This document shows, piece after piece, positions 1 to 11,629 of a stretch of DNA of 64,000 bases (positions within the stretch are counted from its first letter, which is position 1; each line of letters opens with the position of its first letter). The notes under the pieces are model-generated. The model worked only from the letters and a program-made list of their open reading frames with translations. It was not told the DNA's origin and searched no databases. The DNA is from Oceanicoccus sagamiensis (GTDB lineage: Bacteria; Pseudomonadota; Gammaproteobacteria; Pseudomonadales; Dasaniaceae), in NCBI RefSeq assembly GCF_002117105.1, contig NZ_CP019343.1, positions 3,906,001 through 3,970,000 on the forward strand. Direction: 5' to 3'. The position numbers were made by a program, and so were the translations under genes.

Positions 1-184
1 TACGAACACGGCCACCGGATGATTCTGCCAATTGTTGTAACTCCGGCAAGACCTCGTGGGCGACTATATAAATAATAGCGCCGGACTTATGCAGTAGCGT
101 CGCTTTGCGTAGTGCCACAGCGCCACCGCCAATAATGACACAGGGTTTTTCTTGTAGTTGAAAATATAGTGGTAAAAAATCCAT
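1..184 (-). CDS. cysG: Siroheme synthase CysG, N-terminal fragment (runs off the window)
   Basis: The first 61 codons are visible; the gene continues beyond position 1. The translation opens MDFLPLYFQLQEKPCVIIGG and contains the dinucleotide-binding turn GGGAVALRKATLL, typical of the precorrin-2 dehydrogenase/ferrochelatase domain at the start of CysG, which converts precorrin-2 to siroheme for sulfite and nitrite reductases. Whether the methyltransferase half is fused (CysG) or absent (a Met8/YlnF-like protein) cannot be seen. The start codon is only 14 bp past the serS stop on the same strand, so it is probably co-transcribed with serS, as in Pseudomonas. Confidence 0.8.
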   Translation of the reverse strand, partial: MDFLPLYFQLQEKPCVIIGGGAVALRKATLLHKSGAIIYIVAHEVLPELQQLAESSGGRVR

Positions 185-198
185 AATACGGTCTGCCG

Positions 199-1488
199 TT
201 ATAGTTGAGCAGCACCGCCCATATAGGGACGCAGGACCTCAGGAATGCCTACGCCACCGTCTGCGGTTTGATAATTTTCCAATACTGCAACCAGAGTACG
301 GCCTACGGCAAGGCCAGAGCCATTAATGGTATTTAATAATTCAGGCTTACCCGTTGCCGGGTTGCGCCAGCGAGCCAGCATGCGCCGAGCCTGATAGTCG
401 CCAAAGTTTGAACAGGAGGAAATTTCGCGGTATTTCTGCTGGCCGGGCAACCAAACCTCAAGATCATAAGTGCGTTGCGCAGAAAAACCTAAATCACCGC
501 CACAGAGAATAACTTTGCGATAAGGAAGATTTAGCTTTTGCAAAATGGCTTCTGCATTTTCGGTTAATGATTCTAGTTCGGCAGTCGCCTGCTCTGGCTT
601 AACCATTTTAACCAATTCCACTTTTTCAAACTGGTGCTGACGAATCATGCCGCGGGTATCTCGGCCATAGCTGCCCGCTTCACTTCTAAAGCAAGGAGTA
701 TGACAGACAAAGCGCAGACCATCCCCCAGCTCTTTTTCTTCAAAGATTGTATCTCTGGCAATATTAGTGACAGGAACTTCAGCAGTAGGAATCAAATAGT
801 AGTTTTGTTCGCCTTCGATTTTAAACAGGTCTTCTTCAAATTTTGGTAATTGACCGGTGCCGCGTAGCGAATCGGCATTTACCATAAAGGGGACATAGAC
901 TTCACTGTAGCCATGCTCGTTGATATGGGTATCGAGCATAAACTGGGTTAAGGCGCGGTGCAGTCTTGCCATACTGCCCTGCATAACAGCAAAGCGAGAG
1001 CCGGTAATTTTACTGGCCAAATCGAAATCAAGGCCACCTACAGCCTCACCCACATCGACATGGTCTTTCACTTCAAAATCAAATTGGCGTGGCTCACCCC
1101 AGGTCAGTACTTCAACATTGGCCTCTTCATCGTTGCCCTCCGGGACTTCATCGTCGGGAATATTGGGGATGCTCATCATCAACGCTTCCAGCGCAGCAGC
1201 AGCTTGTGAGGCTTTTTGTTTTAAGGCATTAAGCTGCTCTTCTATTTTTGCCAGGGTTTCATTCACCGTTTGCTTGGCTTCATCAACAGGAATTCCCTGC
1301 TTAACCAGTTCGCCAATCTTTTTGGAGGCCTGCTTGCGCTCCGCCAATAAACTTTGGCTCTCTGCGTCGGCCTGCTTGCGCTGCTCATCCAGCGCTTTAA
1401 AAGCTGCCACATCAAAATCAAATTTTTTCTTTTTGAGTTTTTCAGCCACTAGTTCGGCATTTTGACGAATAAACTTTATATCTAACAT
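199..1488 (-). CDS. serS: Seryl-tRNA synthetase
   Basis: Charges tRNA-Ser (and tRNA-Sec where present) with serine in the cytoplasm. The 429-residue length is normal for bacterial SerRS. The first ~110 residues form the charged, heptad-rich coiled-coil arm that grips the long variable arm of tRNA-Ser. The class II catalytic core follows, with motif 2 around residue 268 ([15 protein letters not shown]) and motif 3 near the C-terminus ([16 protein letters not shown]). A tRNA-Ser(GGA) substrate is encoded in the same window at 48415. It lies in the minus-strand run ftsK-lolA-rarA-crcB-serS-cysG. Confidence 0.98.
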   Translation of the reverse strand: MLDIKFIRQNAELVAEKLKKKKFDFDVAAFKALDEQRKQADAESQSLLAERKQASKKIGELVKQGIPVDEAKQTVNETLAKIEEQLNALKQKASQAAAALEALMMSIPNIPDDEVPEGNDEEANVEVLTWGEPRQFDFEVKDHVDVGEAVGGLDFDLASKITGSRFAVMQGSMARLHRALTQFMLDTHINEHGYSEVYVPFMVNADSLRGTGQLPKFEEDLFKIEGEQNYYLIPTAEVPVTNIARDTIFEEKELGDGLRFVCHTPCFRSEAGSYGRDTRGMIRQHQFEKVELVKMVKPEQATAELESLTENAEAILQKLNLPYRKVILCGGDLGFSAQRTYDLEVWLPGQQKYREISSCSNFGDYQARRMLARWRNPATGKPELLNTINGSGLAVGRTLVAVLENYQTADGGVGIPEVLRPYMGGAAQL

Positions 1489-1530
1489 CTTACTTAAACC
1501 TTAAATAACTATTTTAAATAGAATAATTTC

Positions 1531-1920
1531 TTACAGTAACCGCGTGAGGTAAATAGCCAGCCAGGCGGCAATAATACAAATCATTAAACTGCTCACAATA
1601 TAAATCAGCGCATGGCCAAACTGACCATTTTCCAACAATGTAATTGTCTCCAGCGAGAATGTAGAAAACGTCGTAAACGCACCGAGAAAACCAATAATAG
1701 CGACATTGCGCCAATCCGCATGCAAGGCCATTCGCTCGGCAATCAGTACATACATAATACCAATAGCAAAAGAGCCAATCACATTAACACTCAGTGTACC
1801 CAGTGGGAACGAGCCCCATTGGGTTTTGCTATGGGCAAAGCCGTTGATCCAGTTAACCAGACCGTAGCGACATAGCGCACCAGCAGCTCCGCCAGCGGCA
1901 ATCATTAGTAGATGCGTCAT
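1531..1920 (-). CDS. crcB: Fluoride ion channel CrcB/FluC
   Basis: Small 129-residue, four-helix inner-membrane protein that works as a dual-topology dimer and lets fluoride leave the cell. Family hallmarks are visible: the N-terminal GGAAGALCRYG, the central GTLSVNVIGSFAIG with its conserved Asn, and the phenylalanine-box segment GAFTTFSTFSLET. It sits between rarA (22 bp upstream) and serS (42 bp downstream) on the same strand and is probably part of that operon. No fluoride riboswitch is apparent in the short gap before it. Confidence 0.95.
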   Translation of the reverse strand: MTHLLMIAAGGAAGALCRYGLVNWINGFAHSKTQWGSFPLGTLSVNVIGSFAIGIMYVLIAERMALHADWRNVAIIGFLGAFTTFSTFSLETITLLENGQFGHALIYIVSSLMICIIAAWLAIYLTRLL

Positions 1921-1942
1921 AGTGTTTAATTACACGTTTTTG

Positions 1943-3265
1943 TTAATAGCGGCGTATTTTACTATTTTTATCCAACTCACGCAGATAATTCATCTTTTCA
2001 GCGATTTTGCGCTCCAGGCCCCGATCAACCGGCTGGTAATACTCGGTATCTTTCAGTGCTTCCGGGAAGTAATTTTCTCCCGCCGCATAGGCTTCAGGCT
2101 CATCGTGGGCATAACGATACTCGCCGCCATAACCCAAATCTTTCATCATGGTAGTCGGTGCATTGCGTAAATGCACCGGTACATCATAGCTGGGCTGCTC
2201 ACGAACCTCGGCCATAGCCTGGTTAAAGGCCTTATAGACCGCATTGCTCTTGGGGGCACTGGCCATATAGATCACCGCCTGAGCAATGGCCAGCTCACCC
2301 TCCGGGCTACCGAGCCGCTCCTGCACATTCCAGGCATTCAGCGCTATCTCAAGTGCTCTGGGGTCAGCATTGCCGATATCTTCACTGGCCATGCGCACCA
2401 CCCTGCGGGCAATATACAGTGCATCACAGCCACCATCCAGCATACGGCAAAACCAGTATAAGGCACCATCCGGTGAACTACCTCTAACGGATTTATGCAG
2501 GGCAGAAATTTGCTCATAAAACAGGTCACCGCCTTTATCAAAACGGCGCACAAAACCATCAAGCACCTCTGCCACGGTGGCGGCATCGATATGCTTTACC
2601 CCGTCTTGCTCTGGTGCTAATTCCAGCGAGAGCTCCAATAGATTTAATGCCCGTCGCGCATCTCCGTCGGCAGCCATAGAGAGCTGGTCCAACTGCTCCT
2701 GCTCCAATTTAACAGGCAGTGACGGATCTGCTTTACTGGCGTTTATGATGATATGGGCAATATCGTCTTCATCCAGAGAGCGCAGTTTGTAGACACGGGT
2801 CCGTGAAAGCAGGGCATTATTTAACTCAAAGGACGGGTTTTCAGTGGTTGCACCAATAAAGATCACCGTGCCATCTTCGACAAAGGGCAGAAACGCATCC
2901 TGCTGCGCTTTATTAAAGCGATGCACTTCATCTATAAATAACAGGGTCTGTTTGCCACCGGCTTGATGGTGCTTGGCCTCTTCCACGGCCGCCCGAATAT
3001 CTTTAACACCCGCAAGCACCGCGGAGAGTGTAATAAAGTGAGCGTCACAGATTTCAGACACCAGTTTGGCTAGTGAGGTTTTACCCACTCCGGGTGGGCC
3101 CCATAACACCATGGAGTGCAACTGGCTATTTTCCAGGGCTTCACGCAAGGGCTTGCCCTGCCCCAAAATATGCTGCTGACCGATATAGTCATCGAGCTTA
3201 CGCGGCCGCATTTTGGCCGCAAGGGGTTGGTAAACCGCTTGTTCTTCAAACAAGTTACGGTTCAT
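1943..3265 (-). CDS. rarA: Replication-associated recombination protein A (RarA/MgsA), AAA+ ATPase
   Basis: Clamp-loader-like AAA+ ATPase that acts at stalled replication forks. Walker A is GPPGVGKTS and Walker B is LLFIDEVHRF, followed by sensor 1 (GATTENPSFE) and a C-terminal tetramerisation region. I start it at the ATG at 3265 (MNRNLFEEQAVYQPLA, giving 440 residues, close to E. coli RarA at 447) rather than at the first in-frame start, which adds 18 residues lying inside lolA. With this start the gene overlaps the 3' end of lolA by 11 bp, suggesting translational coupling. Confidence 0.95.
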   Translation of the reverse strand: MNRNLFEEQAVYQPLAAKMRPRKLDDYIGQQHILGQGKPLREALENSQLHSMVLWGPPGVGKTSLAKLVSEICDAHFITLSAVLAGVKDIRAAVEEAKHHQAGGKQTLLFIDEVHRFNKAQQDAFLPFVEDGTVIFIGATTENPSFELNNALLSRTRVYKLRSLDEDDIAHIIINASKADPSLPVKLEQEQLDQLSMAADGDARRALNLLELSLELAPEQDGVKHIDAATVAEVLDGFVRRFDKGGDLFYEQISALHKSVRGSSPDGALYWFCRMLDGGCDALYIARRVVRMASEDIGNADPRALEIALNAWNVQERLGSPEGELAIAQAVIYMASAPKSNAVYKAFNQAMAEVREQPSYDVPVHLRNAPTTMMKDLGYGGEYRYAHDEPEAYAAGENYFPEALKDTEYYQPVDRGLERKIAEKMNYLRELDKNSKIRRY

Positions 3266-3887
3266 CGCGAATAATATCGATACCGTCTGGCGGCGCAAAT
3301 TTAAACAAGCTATCTGCAACGGTGATATTTAATTGAAGCTGGGAAAACTCAATCGTCGTCAGCTGCTCAAAGCTATCTTTTAATTGCATGCTTTGCAGTT
3401 GCTTGTTGTTAAAGCTGATAACCAGTTGTTTAAATAAGCTGTCGGGCTGATTAGGCGTTAGGCTAAAGCTTAAGCTATTGTCAGCGGCACGAGTGACGTT
3501 GACCTGATATTGCTTGCTAATTTCATCCACTTCACCACTTAACAATAAGGCCGGTGCTTTATCTAAATCCGCAGTAAAGGCTTGCTGGGTAATTTGCTCA
3601 AGATCGATATCATAAAGCCATAGCTCTTTACCGTCGGTCACCACTAAATGCTCATAGGGTTGTTCCGTGCGCCAATAAAAACGCCGGGGACGCTTTACTG
3701 TTAAGGTCCCAGAGGCTTCTTGTAATACGGTCCCGGTATTATCGGTAATGGTTTGTTTAAACTGGGCGCTTAAACTATTCATAGCTTGTAGCTGGGCGCT
3801 TAATTGTTGCACCGCTGTTTCACTAAGCGCAGTCAGGGAAAATCCACTCAATAGCAGCAATAAAAAATAACGTAGGGATAAATACAA
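3255..3887 (-). CDS. lolA: Outer-membrane lipoprotein carrier protein LolA
   Basis: Periplasmic chaperone that takes lipoproteins from the LolCDE transporter and hands them to LolB at the outer membrane. The 210-residue product starts with a Sec signal peptide (hydrophobic FLLLLLSGFSLTALS). The mature part has the LolA pattern: LQAMNSLSAQFKQTI near the N-terminus, the GTLTVKRPRRFYWR strand, and TDGKELWLYDIDLEQ, all lining the lipid-binding half-barrel. It lies directly between ftsK (20 bp away) and rarA (overlapping), the usual gammaproteobacterial order. Several putative lipoprotein clients are encoded in this window. Confidence 0.96.
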   Translation of the reverse strand: MYLSLRYFLLLLLSGFSLTALSETAVQQLSAQLQAMNSLSAQFKQTITDNTGTVLQEASGTLTVKRPRRFYWRTEQPYEHLVVTDGKELWLYDIDLEQITQQAFTADLDKAPALLLSGEVDEISKQYQVNVTRAADNSLSFSLTPNQPDSLFKQLVISFNNKQLQSMQLKDSFEQLTTIEFSQLQLNITVADSLFKFAPPDGIDIIRDEP

Positions 3888-3907
3888 AATAACGAGTCTC
3901 TAAAAGT

Positions 3908-6280
3908 TTATTCTGACGGTGGCGGCGGAGCCAACACTTCGCGGCTACCGTTATGACCCATTTCAGTCACAACACCTGCCGCTTCCATGGCTTCAATTAA
4001 TCGCGCTGCACGGTTATAGCCGATACGGAGTTTACGCTGTACGGATGAAATAGAAGCACGACGGGATTGAGTGACATAGTGAACCGCCTCATCGTATAAC
4101 GCATCGCTCTCATCATCACCATCGCCACCACCACTACCGCCTTCTGCGGTAAAACCGGGAATAGCAGGACCATTAGCACCTTCATCCAATAAGCCTTCAA
4201 TATAAGCAGGCTCACCCCGTCGCTTCCAGTCAGCCACTACACGGTGCACTTCATCATCAGACACAAACGCACCGTGAACACGCACAGGTAAGCTGGTACC
4301 GGGGGGTAGATATAACATATCACCATGCCCTAATAATTGTTCAGCACCACCCTGGTCGAGTATGGTTCTTGAATCTACCCGTGACGATACCTGAAAGGCA
4401 ATACGCGATGGCACATTGGCCTTAATCAAACCGGTAATAACATCGACCGATGGGCGCTGTGTTGCCAGTATTAAATGGATACCAGCAGCACGGGCTTTTT
4501 GCGCAATCCGGGCAATTAACTCTTCCACTTTTTTACCGACCACCATCATCATATCGGCAAATTCATCAATAACCACAACAATCGATGGCAGAGTTTCAAG
4601 CGGTGGTGCAACCTGTGGGTCAGCTTCTGGATCAAATACTTCTTCTGGCACCCACAGCGGGTCAACTATTGGATTATCACTACCGGCTGCATCTTCCACT
4701 TTGCGATTAAAGCCAGCAAGGTTTCTGACACCCAGGGCGGCCATAAGTTTATAGCGCCGCTCCATTTCAGCCACACACCAACGCAAACCATTGGCCGCGT
4801 CTTTCATATCAGTGATAACCGGCGTTAACAGATGAGGAATACCATCGTAAACCGATAGCTCCAGCATTTTGGGGTCAACCAAAATCAAGCGCACTTCAGC
4901 AGGTGTCGACTTATATAAAAAGCTTAACAACATCGCATTAACACCCACCGACTTACCAGAACCCGTGGTACCCGCCACCAATAGGTGTGGCATTTTTCCC
5001 AGATCAGCAACGATGGGCTCACCAGAAATATCATGGCCGAGCGCTATGCTTAAAGGCGACTTGGAGTTTTCATACACCTGTGATGACAGTACATCACGGT
5101 AATTAACCACGGCTCGATCTTCGTTGGGAATTTCAATACCCACTACAGACTTGCCGGGAATGACTTCCACGACACGCACACTAATTACCGCTAATGAACG
5201 GGCAATATCTTTTGCCAGGTTCGTGATTTTACTGACTTTAACACCGGTGCCTGGCTGGATTTCAAACCGGGTCACTACAGGGCCGGGCAACACTTCGGTG
5301 ACCTCTGCCACTACACCAAAGTCTTTTAGTTTATGTTCCAGCAATCTGGATAAGGCTTCTAAGGCATCAGGGGAAAAACCTTTCTTATGAGAGTCGTCCG
5401 CTGGGTCCAGTAAATCCAGAGGGGGTAAGGAACCCACCACCGGGGCATTAAATAACGGCCGCTGTTTCTCTCGCTCAGCCCGCTCGCTCTTTTCCGGCTT
5501 TTTCGGCATAAGCTGAATTTTGGGTGCCTTGCGGGTTTTCTCTTTCTCAACCTGCTTGGCGATAACCACCTTGCGCTCCTGCTGCACTTTTTGTTGGGCA
5601 CGTTTTTCTTTCTGCTGTTGCCAGCGCTTAATCAGGCCGCCGCGCAATAAGGCAAACAATTGTATGGTTCGAGCGCCCGTGGCATCCATTAATTTTAACC
5701 AGGACAGGTCGGTAAAAATCGTCATACCAAATAGCAGCAGTGCTAATAAAATCAAACGACCGCCCAGCAAGCTAAAGGCACCAATACTGGAAGAACCCAC
5801 GGACTGGCCCAGCGCTCCACCGGCACCAAAGGGCATACCGGATGCACCGGTATCGCCTATCATTGCCAGAGACGTAGTCGCGATCATTACCAGAGAAAGT
5901 CCAATAACACGGACGGCAAATGAAGCCCAATCAAAAGGCTGAGGCTGGTAGCGCTCGCGGAACAGTATCCAGGCGCGGTAGCCAATCATAAGTGGGAATA
6001 AATAGGCCATATAGCCAAACAGGGAAAGAAAGATATCCGCCAGCCAGGCGCCTGTGGGACCACCTGCATTGGCAACGGCTGCGCCGCTACCGGTTCGAGA
6101 CCAGCCAGGGTCTGCGGCATCGTAACTCAGCAAGGCCATCATCAAGTAGAGGAACACGGCAACAAAGCCAATTAAGGCCCCTTCCCGTAAGCGAGGCACA
6201 AACTTTTCCACCACCGGATGGCTATTTGTTTTATCTACAGAGGCCTGTTTATTCAAGACCGTCACTATCCCCTTGATCAA
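3908..6280 (-). CDS. ftsK: DNA translocase FtsK
   Basis: Divisome-anchored hexameric DNA pump that clears the terminus region and activates XerCD at dif. Of 790 residues, the first ~210 hold four membrane helices. A short basic linker follows (roughly 215-280, rich in K, R, E, Q). The motor has Walker [13 protein letters not shown] and Walker [14 protein letters not shown]. The C-terminal winged-helix gamma domain ([19 protein letters not shown]) reads KOPS sequences. The linker is much shorter than in E. coli FtsK (1329 aa) and similar to Pseudomonas. The start is probably TTG at 6280, preceded by AAGGG six bases upstream; a downstream GTG or TTG is possible. It is divergent from trxB. Confidence 0.96.
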   Translation of the reverse strand: MIKGIVTVLNKQASVDKTNSHPVVEKFVPRLREGALIGFVAVFLYLMMALLSYDAADPGWSRTGSGAAVANAGGPTGAWLADIFLSLFGYMAYLFPLMIGYRAWILFRERYQPQPFDWASFAVRVIGLSLVMIATTSLAMIGDTGASGMPFGAGGALGQSVGSSSIGAFSLLGGRLILLALLLFGMTIFTDLSWLKLMDATGARTIQLFALLRGGLIKRWQQQKEKRAQQKVQQERKVVIAKQVEKEKTRKAPKIQLMPKKPEKSERAEREKQRPLFNAPVVGSLPPLDLLDPADDSHKKGFSPDALEALSRLLEHKLKDFGVVAEVTEVLPGPVVTRFEIQPGTGVKVSKITNLAKDIARSLAVISVRVVEVIPGKSVVGIEIPNEDRAVVNYRDVLSSQVYENSKSPLSIALGHDISGEPIVADLGKMPHLLVAGTTGSGKSVGVNAMLLSFLYKSTPAEVRLILVDPKMLELSVYDGIPHLLTPVITDMKDAANGLRWCVAEMERRYKLMAALGVRNLAGFNRKVEDAAGSDNPIVDPLWVPEEVFDPEADPQVAPPLETLPSIVVVIDEFADMMMVVGKKVEELIARIAQKARAAGIHLILATQRPSVDVITGLIKANVPSRIAFQVSSRVDSRTILDQGGAEQLLGHGDMLYLPPGTSLPVRVHGAFVSDDEVHRVVADWKRRGEPAYIEGLLDEGANGPAIPGFTAEGGSGGGDGDDESDALYDEAVHYVTQSRRASISSVQRKLRIGYNRAARLIEAMEAAGVVTEMGHNGSREVLAPPPPSE

Positions 6281-6468
6281 TTAGGACCCTTATCAGTAAA
6301 TAATAATCACCGGCGGGTCTTTTAATTATTGAAAACGCCACAATATTACCATCTAAATCAGCGATTTGCTGCAATAACAGATGTATTGCTTCGGTTAATT
6401 CCACTATTATAGCCGACACTTTTAGCGACGACACATCTGTCATCCATTAGATTAATACTCAGTTTTAA

Positions 6469-7434
<966 letters not shown>

Positions 7435-7445
7435 GGCGATGACTT

Positions 7446-7469
7446 GACGCCGGGTTCCAACCCGGCGTC
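7446..7469 (+). terminator. GC-rich hairpin between trxB and aat
   Basis: A perfect inverted repeat, GACGCCGGGTT-CC-AACCCGGCGTC, begins 12 bp after the trxB stop. It has no uridine tract after it, so it is either an attenuating hairpin or a 3'-end stabiliser rather than a strong intrinsic terminator. It argues that aat starts at the ATG at 7480 and not at the TTG at 7444, which would lie just before the hairpin and have it inside the coding region. Confidence 0.5.
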
Positions 7470-7479
7470 CAATAGGCCC

Positions 7480-8193
7480 ATGTCTACCGTTAGCTGGCTT
7501 GACCCAGCCTCCGTTGAATTCCCAACCCCAGACCAGGCGCTGGAAGACCCCAATGGACTATTGGCTGTTGGCGGTGATTTAAGCCCTGAGCGATTAATTG
7601 CAGCCTATCGGCTGGGTATTTTCCCCTGGTTTGAAGAGTCCCAGCCAATACTTTGGTGGTCCCCCAGCCCCAGAGCGGTGCTTTTCCCTGCCAATATTTA
7701 TCTGTCTAAAAGCTTAAAAAAACGCCTGCGACGCCAGCAATACAGCGTGAGCTGTGACCAGCAATTTAGCCAGGTAATGCAACACTGCGCCAATATCCCC
7801 CGCCAGGGCCAGGATGGCACCTGGATTACTGATGATATGCTGGAGGCTTATTGCCAGCTATTCGAGCAAGGCATAGCCCATTCTATTGAAGTCTGGTTTG
7901 AAGGCGAATTGATAGGTGGGCTTTACGGTATAGCGATTGGCAAAATTTTTTATGGGGAGTCGATGTTTAGCCTTAGAACTGACGCATCCAAAGTGGCCTT
8001 TGCCCATCTGGCGAAACAGCTGGATAACTGGCACTTTGCCCTGATTGACTGCCAAGTCTCAAACCCCCATTTAACCCGTCTTGGGGCAGAAGAAATCGAT
8101 CGCGGGCTGTTTAGCCAGCTACTTTCAGATAATATAGACAATACCGACCACCACAATTGGTCGGCAGACTGGAATTCGCTTTTTGCGATCTAA
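7480..8193 (+). CDS. aat: Leucyl/phenylalanyl-tRNA-protein transferase Aat
   Basis: Adds Leu or Phe from charged tRNA to proteins with N-terminal Lys or Arg, marking them for ClpS/ClpAP degradation (N-end rule). Family signatures are [16 protein letters not shown] near the start, [20 protein letters not shown] (~50-70), and the C-terminal [21 protein letters not shown] start it at ATG 7480 ([15 protein letters not shown], 237 residues, close to the E. coli 234); the longer reading from a TTG at 7444 crosses a hairpin. Only 12 bp separate it from bpt, and its downstream machinery clpA/clpS is encoded 1 kb away. Confidence 0.96.
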   Translation: MSTVSWLDPASVEFPTPDQALEDPNGLLAVGGDLSPERLIAAYRLGIFPWFEESQPILWWSPSPRAVLFPANIYLSKSLKKRLRRQQYSVSCDQQFSQVMQHCANIPRQGQDGTWITDDMLEAYCQLFEQGIAHSIEVWFEGELIGGLYGIAIGKIFYGESMFSLRTDASKVAFAHLAKQLDNWHFALIDCQVSNPHLTRLGAEEIDRGLFSQLLSDNIDNTDHHNWSADWNSLFAI

Positions 8194-8205
8194 GCAGGCC
8201 GCAGT

Positions 8206-8913
8206 ATGACAGCACTCTCAGAACTCAGGGTCTTTGCCACCCACCCTCACCCCTGCAGTTATCTTGATGACGAGCAGGCGACGACGCTATTTATTGACCC
8301 GGAAACAACGATTGATTCCACCACCTATAGCCAATTGGCTGAAATCGGCTTTAGACGCAGTGGCCCCCATATTTACCGCCCGCACTGCGGTAGCTGTAAA
8401 GCCTGTGTACCCGCCAGAGTGCCCGTAAGCACCTTTAACCCCAGCCGTAGGCAGCGCAGAATCATTAAACGCAATACAGACCTTGAGGTTGTTGAGATTA
8501 AGGACATTGGTCGGCAGGACTGCTATCAGCTCTATGAGCGCTATATTAATGCCCGTCACCAGGACGGTGATATGTACCCTCCCAGCTATGACCAATATAT
8601 AAGTTTTTTAACCGATGATATGGGCATCACCCAGTATTACGGCTTTATGCTTGAGCAACAGTTAATCGCGGTGGCGGTTACCGATAAAATGGATAATGGC
8701 TTATCCGCGATTTACACCTTTTTTGACCCGGATATGGAGAAACGTAGCTTGGGGGTTTTTGGCGTTTTATGGCAGATTGAACAGGCCAAACAACTAGAGC
8801 TTGAGTATGTTTACTTGGGTTATTGGATTAAGCAATGCCGTAAGATGAGCTATAAAACTGACTATAGGCCACTACAGCTATTCCTTAATAATCGCTGGCT
8901 AACATTGGGCTAA
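8206..8913 (+). CDS. bpt: Aspartate/glutamate leucyltransferase Bpt (arginyltransferase-like, Ate family)
   Basis: Transfers leucine from Leu-tRNA to proteins with N-terminal Asp or Glu, the second bacterial branch of the N-end rule. The 235-residue length is typical. The conserved N-terminal cysteine segment CSYLDDEQATTLFIDP and the CGSCKACVPARVP cluster are present, followed by the GNAT-like C-terminal half ending in YLGYWIKQCRKMSYK. In Vibrio and Pseudomonas this gene follows aat, as here, so one transcript supplies both amino-terminal taggers. Confidence 0.95.
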   Translation: MTALSELRVFATHPHPCSYLDDEQATTLFIDPETTIDSTTYSQLAEIGFRRSGPHIYRPHCGSCKACVPARVPVSTFNPSRRQRRIIKRNTDLEVVEIKDIGRQDCYQLYERYINARHQDGDMYPPSYDQYISFLTDDMGITQYYGFMLEQQLIAVAVTDKMDNGLSAIYTFFDPDMEKRSLGVFGVLWQIEQAKQLELEYVYLGYWIKQCRKMSYKTDYRPLQLFLNNRWLTLG

Positions 8914-9006
8914 TGCACTTTGCTTCCTGAAGCATTTTCAGGCACAATGCGCGCAGTTTTTCACCAGTGGGTGAAGTATCTGTTAAATATTTGAGGAATA
9001 CGCCGA

Positions 9007-9225
9007 ATGGCAAAAGAAGAACAGCTAGAAATGGAAGGCGAAGTGATTGACACCCTTCCCAACACTACGTTTAAAGTAAGACTGGAAAACGGCCACGAAG
9101 TGATTGCTCATATTTCAGGCAAAATGCGTAAAAACTATATCCGTATTTTGACTGGCGATAAAGTTCGCGTTGAATTAACCCCCTACGATTTAAGCAAAGG
9201 TCGTATTACTTACCGCGCAAGATAA
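9007..9225 (+). CDS. infA: Translation initiation factor IF-1
   Basis: A 72-residue OB-fold protein that occupies the ribosomal A site during initiation. It has the usual IF-1 sequence: [20 protein letters not shown] at the start, [19 protein letters not shown] in the middle and a [11 protein letters not shown] end. A TTGAGGAAT ribosome-binding region precedes the ATG. A 93-bp gap to bpt contains a small TTCACC/GGGTGAA hairpin. It is convergent with clpA. Confidence 0.98.
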   Translation: MAKEEQLEMEGEVIDTLPNTTFKVRLENGHEVIAHISGKMRKNYIRILTGDKVRVELTPYDLSKGRITYRAR

Positions 9226-9255
9226 ACTCTATTGAGCACTTCTGAATAGAGCTTA

Positions 9256-9283
9256 AAGAAGCGCCGCTATGCCAGCGCTTCTT
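9256..9283. terminator. Bidirectional hairpin between infA and clpA
   Basis: The perfect 9-bp stem AAGAAGCGC...GCGCTTCTT encloses a 10-base loop, with a TTCTTC tail on the + side. It lies downstream of infA and overlaps the true 3' end of clpA. A second weaker inverted repeat (CTCTATT...AATAGAG, 9229-9253) comes just before it. Together they probably end transcripts from both convergent genes. Confidence 0.5.
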
Positions 9284-11533
9284 CTTCAACCACTACCAAC
9301 TCTCCATCTTCCACGCGAATTGATACCAGCCCACCCTCTTGCGACAAGTCGCCGAATAAGACTTTTTCAGCCAGCGGTTTTTTGATGTGCTCTTGAATAA
9401 TACGCGCCATTGGTCTGGCCCCATATTCTTATCATAGCCTTTTCTAACCAGCCATAATCTCGCTTCATCATCGACGTCCAGCGTTACGCGCTTATCATCC
9501 AATTGACCCTGCAGTTCGATCAGGAATTTATCAACGACGGTCAGTACCACTTCTTCTGGCAATGGCTCAAACTGAACAATCGCATCAAGGCGGTTGCGGA
9601 ATTCCGGCGTAAACAGGCGGTTAATCGCCTCCATAGCATCGGTGGTATTGTCCTGCTCGGTAAAGCCCATTGAGCGTCGACTGACACTTTCCGCACCGGC
9701 ATTGGTGGTCATAATAAAGATCACATTGCGAAAATCGGCTTTACGACCATTATTATCCGTTAGGGTACCGTGATCCATAATCTGCAATAGCAAATTAAAT
9801 ACTTCTGGATGGGCTTTTTCGATTTCATCCAGCAATACGACGGAGTGAGGATGTTTGGTAACTGCCTCGGTTAGCAAACCGCCCTGGTCATAACCCACAT
9901 AACCTGGAGGCGCACCAATTAAGCGAGACACGGTATGCCGCTCCATATACTCAGACATATCAAAGCGAATTAATTCAAGGCCCAGAATTTTTGACAGCTG
10001 ATTGCTGACTTCTGTTTTACCAACACCAGTTGGACCGGCCAACAGGAAAGAACCAATCGGCTTTTCCAGCGACTTCAATCCAGCGCGGGCCATTTTGATA
10101 GCGGTTGATAAAGTAGTAATGGCGTTGTCCTGGCCAAATACCACCATTTTTAAATTCTCTTCCAGCTTCATCAATGATTCTTTATCGTCAGAAGAAACAG
10201 ACTTTGGTGGAATGCGCGCAATCTTGGCAACAATAGCTTCAATATCGGGAACACCGATCACCTTCTTACGCTTACTAACCGTTTGCAAACGCTGGAAAGC
10301 ACCCGCCTCGTCAATCACATCAATCGCTTTGTCCGGCATAAAACGGTCATTGATATAACGATCCGATAATTCAGCGGCAGCTTGCAGTGCCTTATCGTTG
10401 TAACGAATATCATGATGCTCTTCAAAGCGGCTTTTTAAACCTTTTAAAATACGATAGGTTTCATCCACAGAGGGCTCAAGCACGTCAACTTTCTGGAAGC
10501 GACGACTAAGCGCTCTATCCTTATCAAAAATTCCGCGATATTCCTGAAAGGTCGTTGAACCAATACAACGCATTTGGCCACTACTTAATAGCGGCTTTAA
10601 TAAGTTAGAAGCATCCATCACACCACCGGACGCTGCACCGGCACCGATTATGGTATGAATTTCATCGATAAACAAAATGGAGTGTTCGCGCTTTTTCAAA
10701 TCCGCAAGCAAGCCCTTAAAACGCTTTTCAAAATCACCGCGGTATTTGGTGCCCGCCAGTAGCGAACCCATATCTAAGGAGTAGACAACGCTTTCTTTTA
10801 AAATTTCAGGTACATCACCATCAACAATTAATTTAGCCAAACCTTCAGCAATTGCGGTTTTACCGACACCAGATTCACCCACCAATAAAGGGTTGTTTTT
10901 TCTGCGGCGGGACAGGATTTGTGAAACCCGTTCCACTTCACCAGAGCGCCCCACTAATGGATCAATTCTGCCAAGCCGAGCTTCTTCGTTTAGATTGGTT
11001 GCAAAATTCTCCAGCGGACTTTTTTCGCTTTCGCCAGCGGCTTGCTCATCATCGGTTGGAGATTGGTTATGATCGAGACCATGGTCCGACTCACCGGCAA
11101 CTTTAGAGATGCCATGGGTCAGGTAATTGACAACATCAAGACGGGCAACAGTCTGTTGCTTAAGGAAATATACAGCCTGGCTTTCTTGTTCGCTAAAAAT
11201 AGCCACCAGCACATTGGCACCCGTCACTTCTTTCTTTCCGGAGGACTGCACATGGAAAACAGCTCGCTGTAACACCCGCTGAAACCCCAATGTAGGCTGA
11301 GTTTCACGCTCTACCTCACGCTCCGGGATTAATGGGGTTGTAGAATCCACAAAATCGACCAAATCAGTCCGCAACTGGGTCAAATCGGCACCACAGGCAA
11401 CCATAACATTGGCCGCGACCGCATTATCGACCAGCGCTAATAACAGGTGCTCAACGGTCATAAATTCATGCCGTTTGGTTCGAGCGCCTTTAAAGGCCTG
11501 ATTTAACGTCTGCTCAAGATCCTTACTTAACAT
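9267..11533 (-). CDS. clpA: ATP-dependent Clp protease ATP-binding subunit ClpA, interrupted by a one-base frameshift
   Basis: Unfoldase that feeds N-end-rule and SsrA substrates to ClpP, with ClpS as adaptor. It has an N-domain (~1-145), AAA+ module 1 with Walker A GESGVGKTA and Walker B ILFIDEIHTI, and module 2 with GPTGVGKTE and VVLLDEIEKAHPEV. As sequenced, the frame is lost after GYDKNMG at 9419-9422 and a wrong 30-residue tail runs to a stop at 9293. Adding one base to the four-G run restores ARPMARIIQEHIKKPLAEKV and the usual end, stopping at 9267 and giving 755 residues (E. coli 758). A sequencing error is more likely than a real mutation. ClpP is not in the window. Confidence 0.93.
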
Positions 11534-11629
11534 ACCTATACTCCAATCTCTGGGTCGTAGTGACGGTCCATGCCACGGATAACCTCAATCTACGACTGTT
11601 GGCTCCAGGCGCCACAGTTTACGGGCTCT

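Noticed and set aside
6249-6443. 64-codon minus-strand frame between ftsK and trxB
   Set aside because: It overlaps the ftsK start, lacks a good ribosome-binding site and fills the divergent promoter region.
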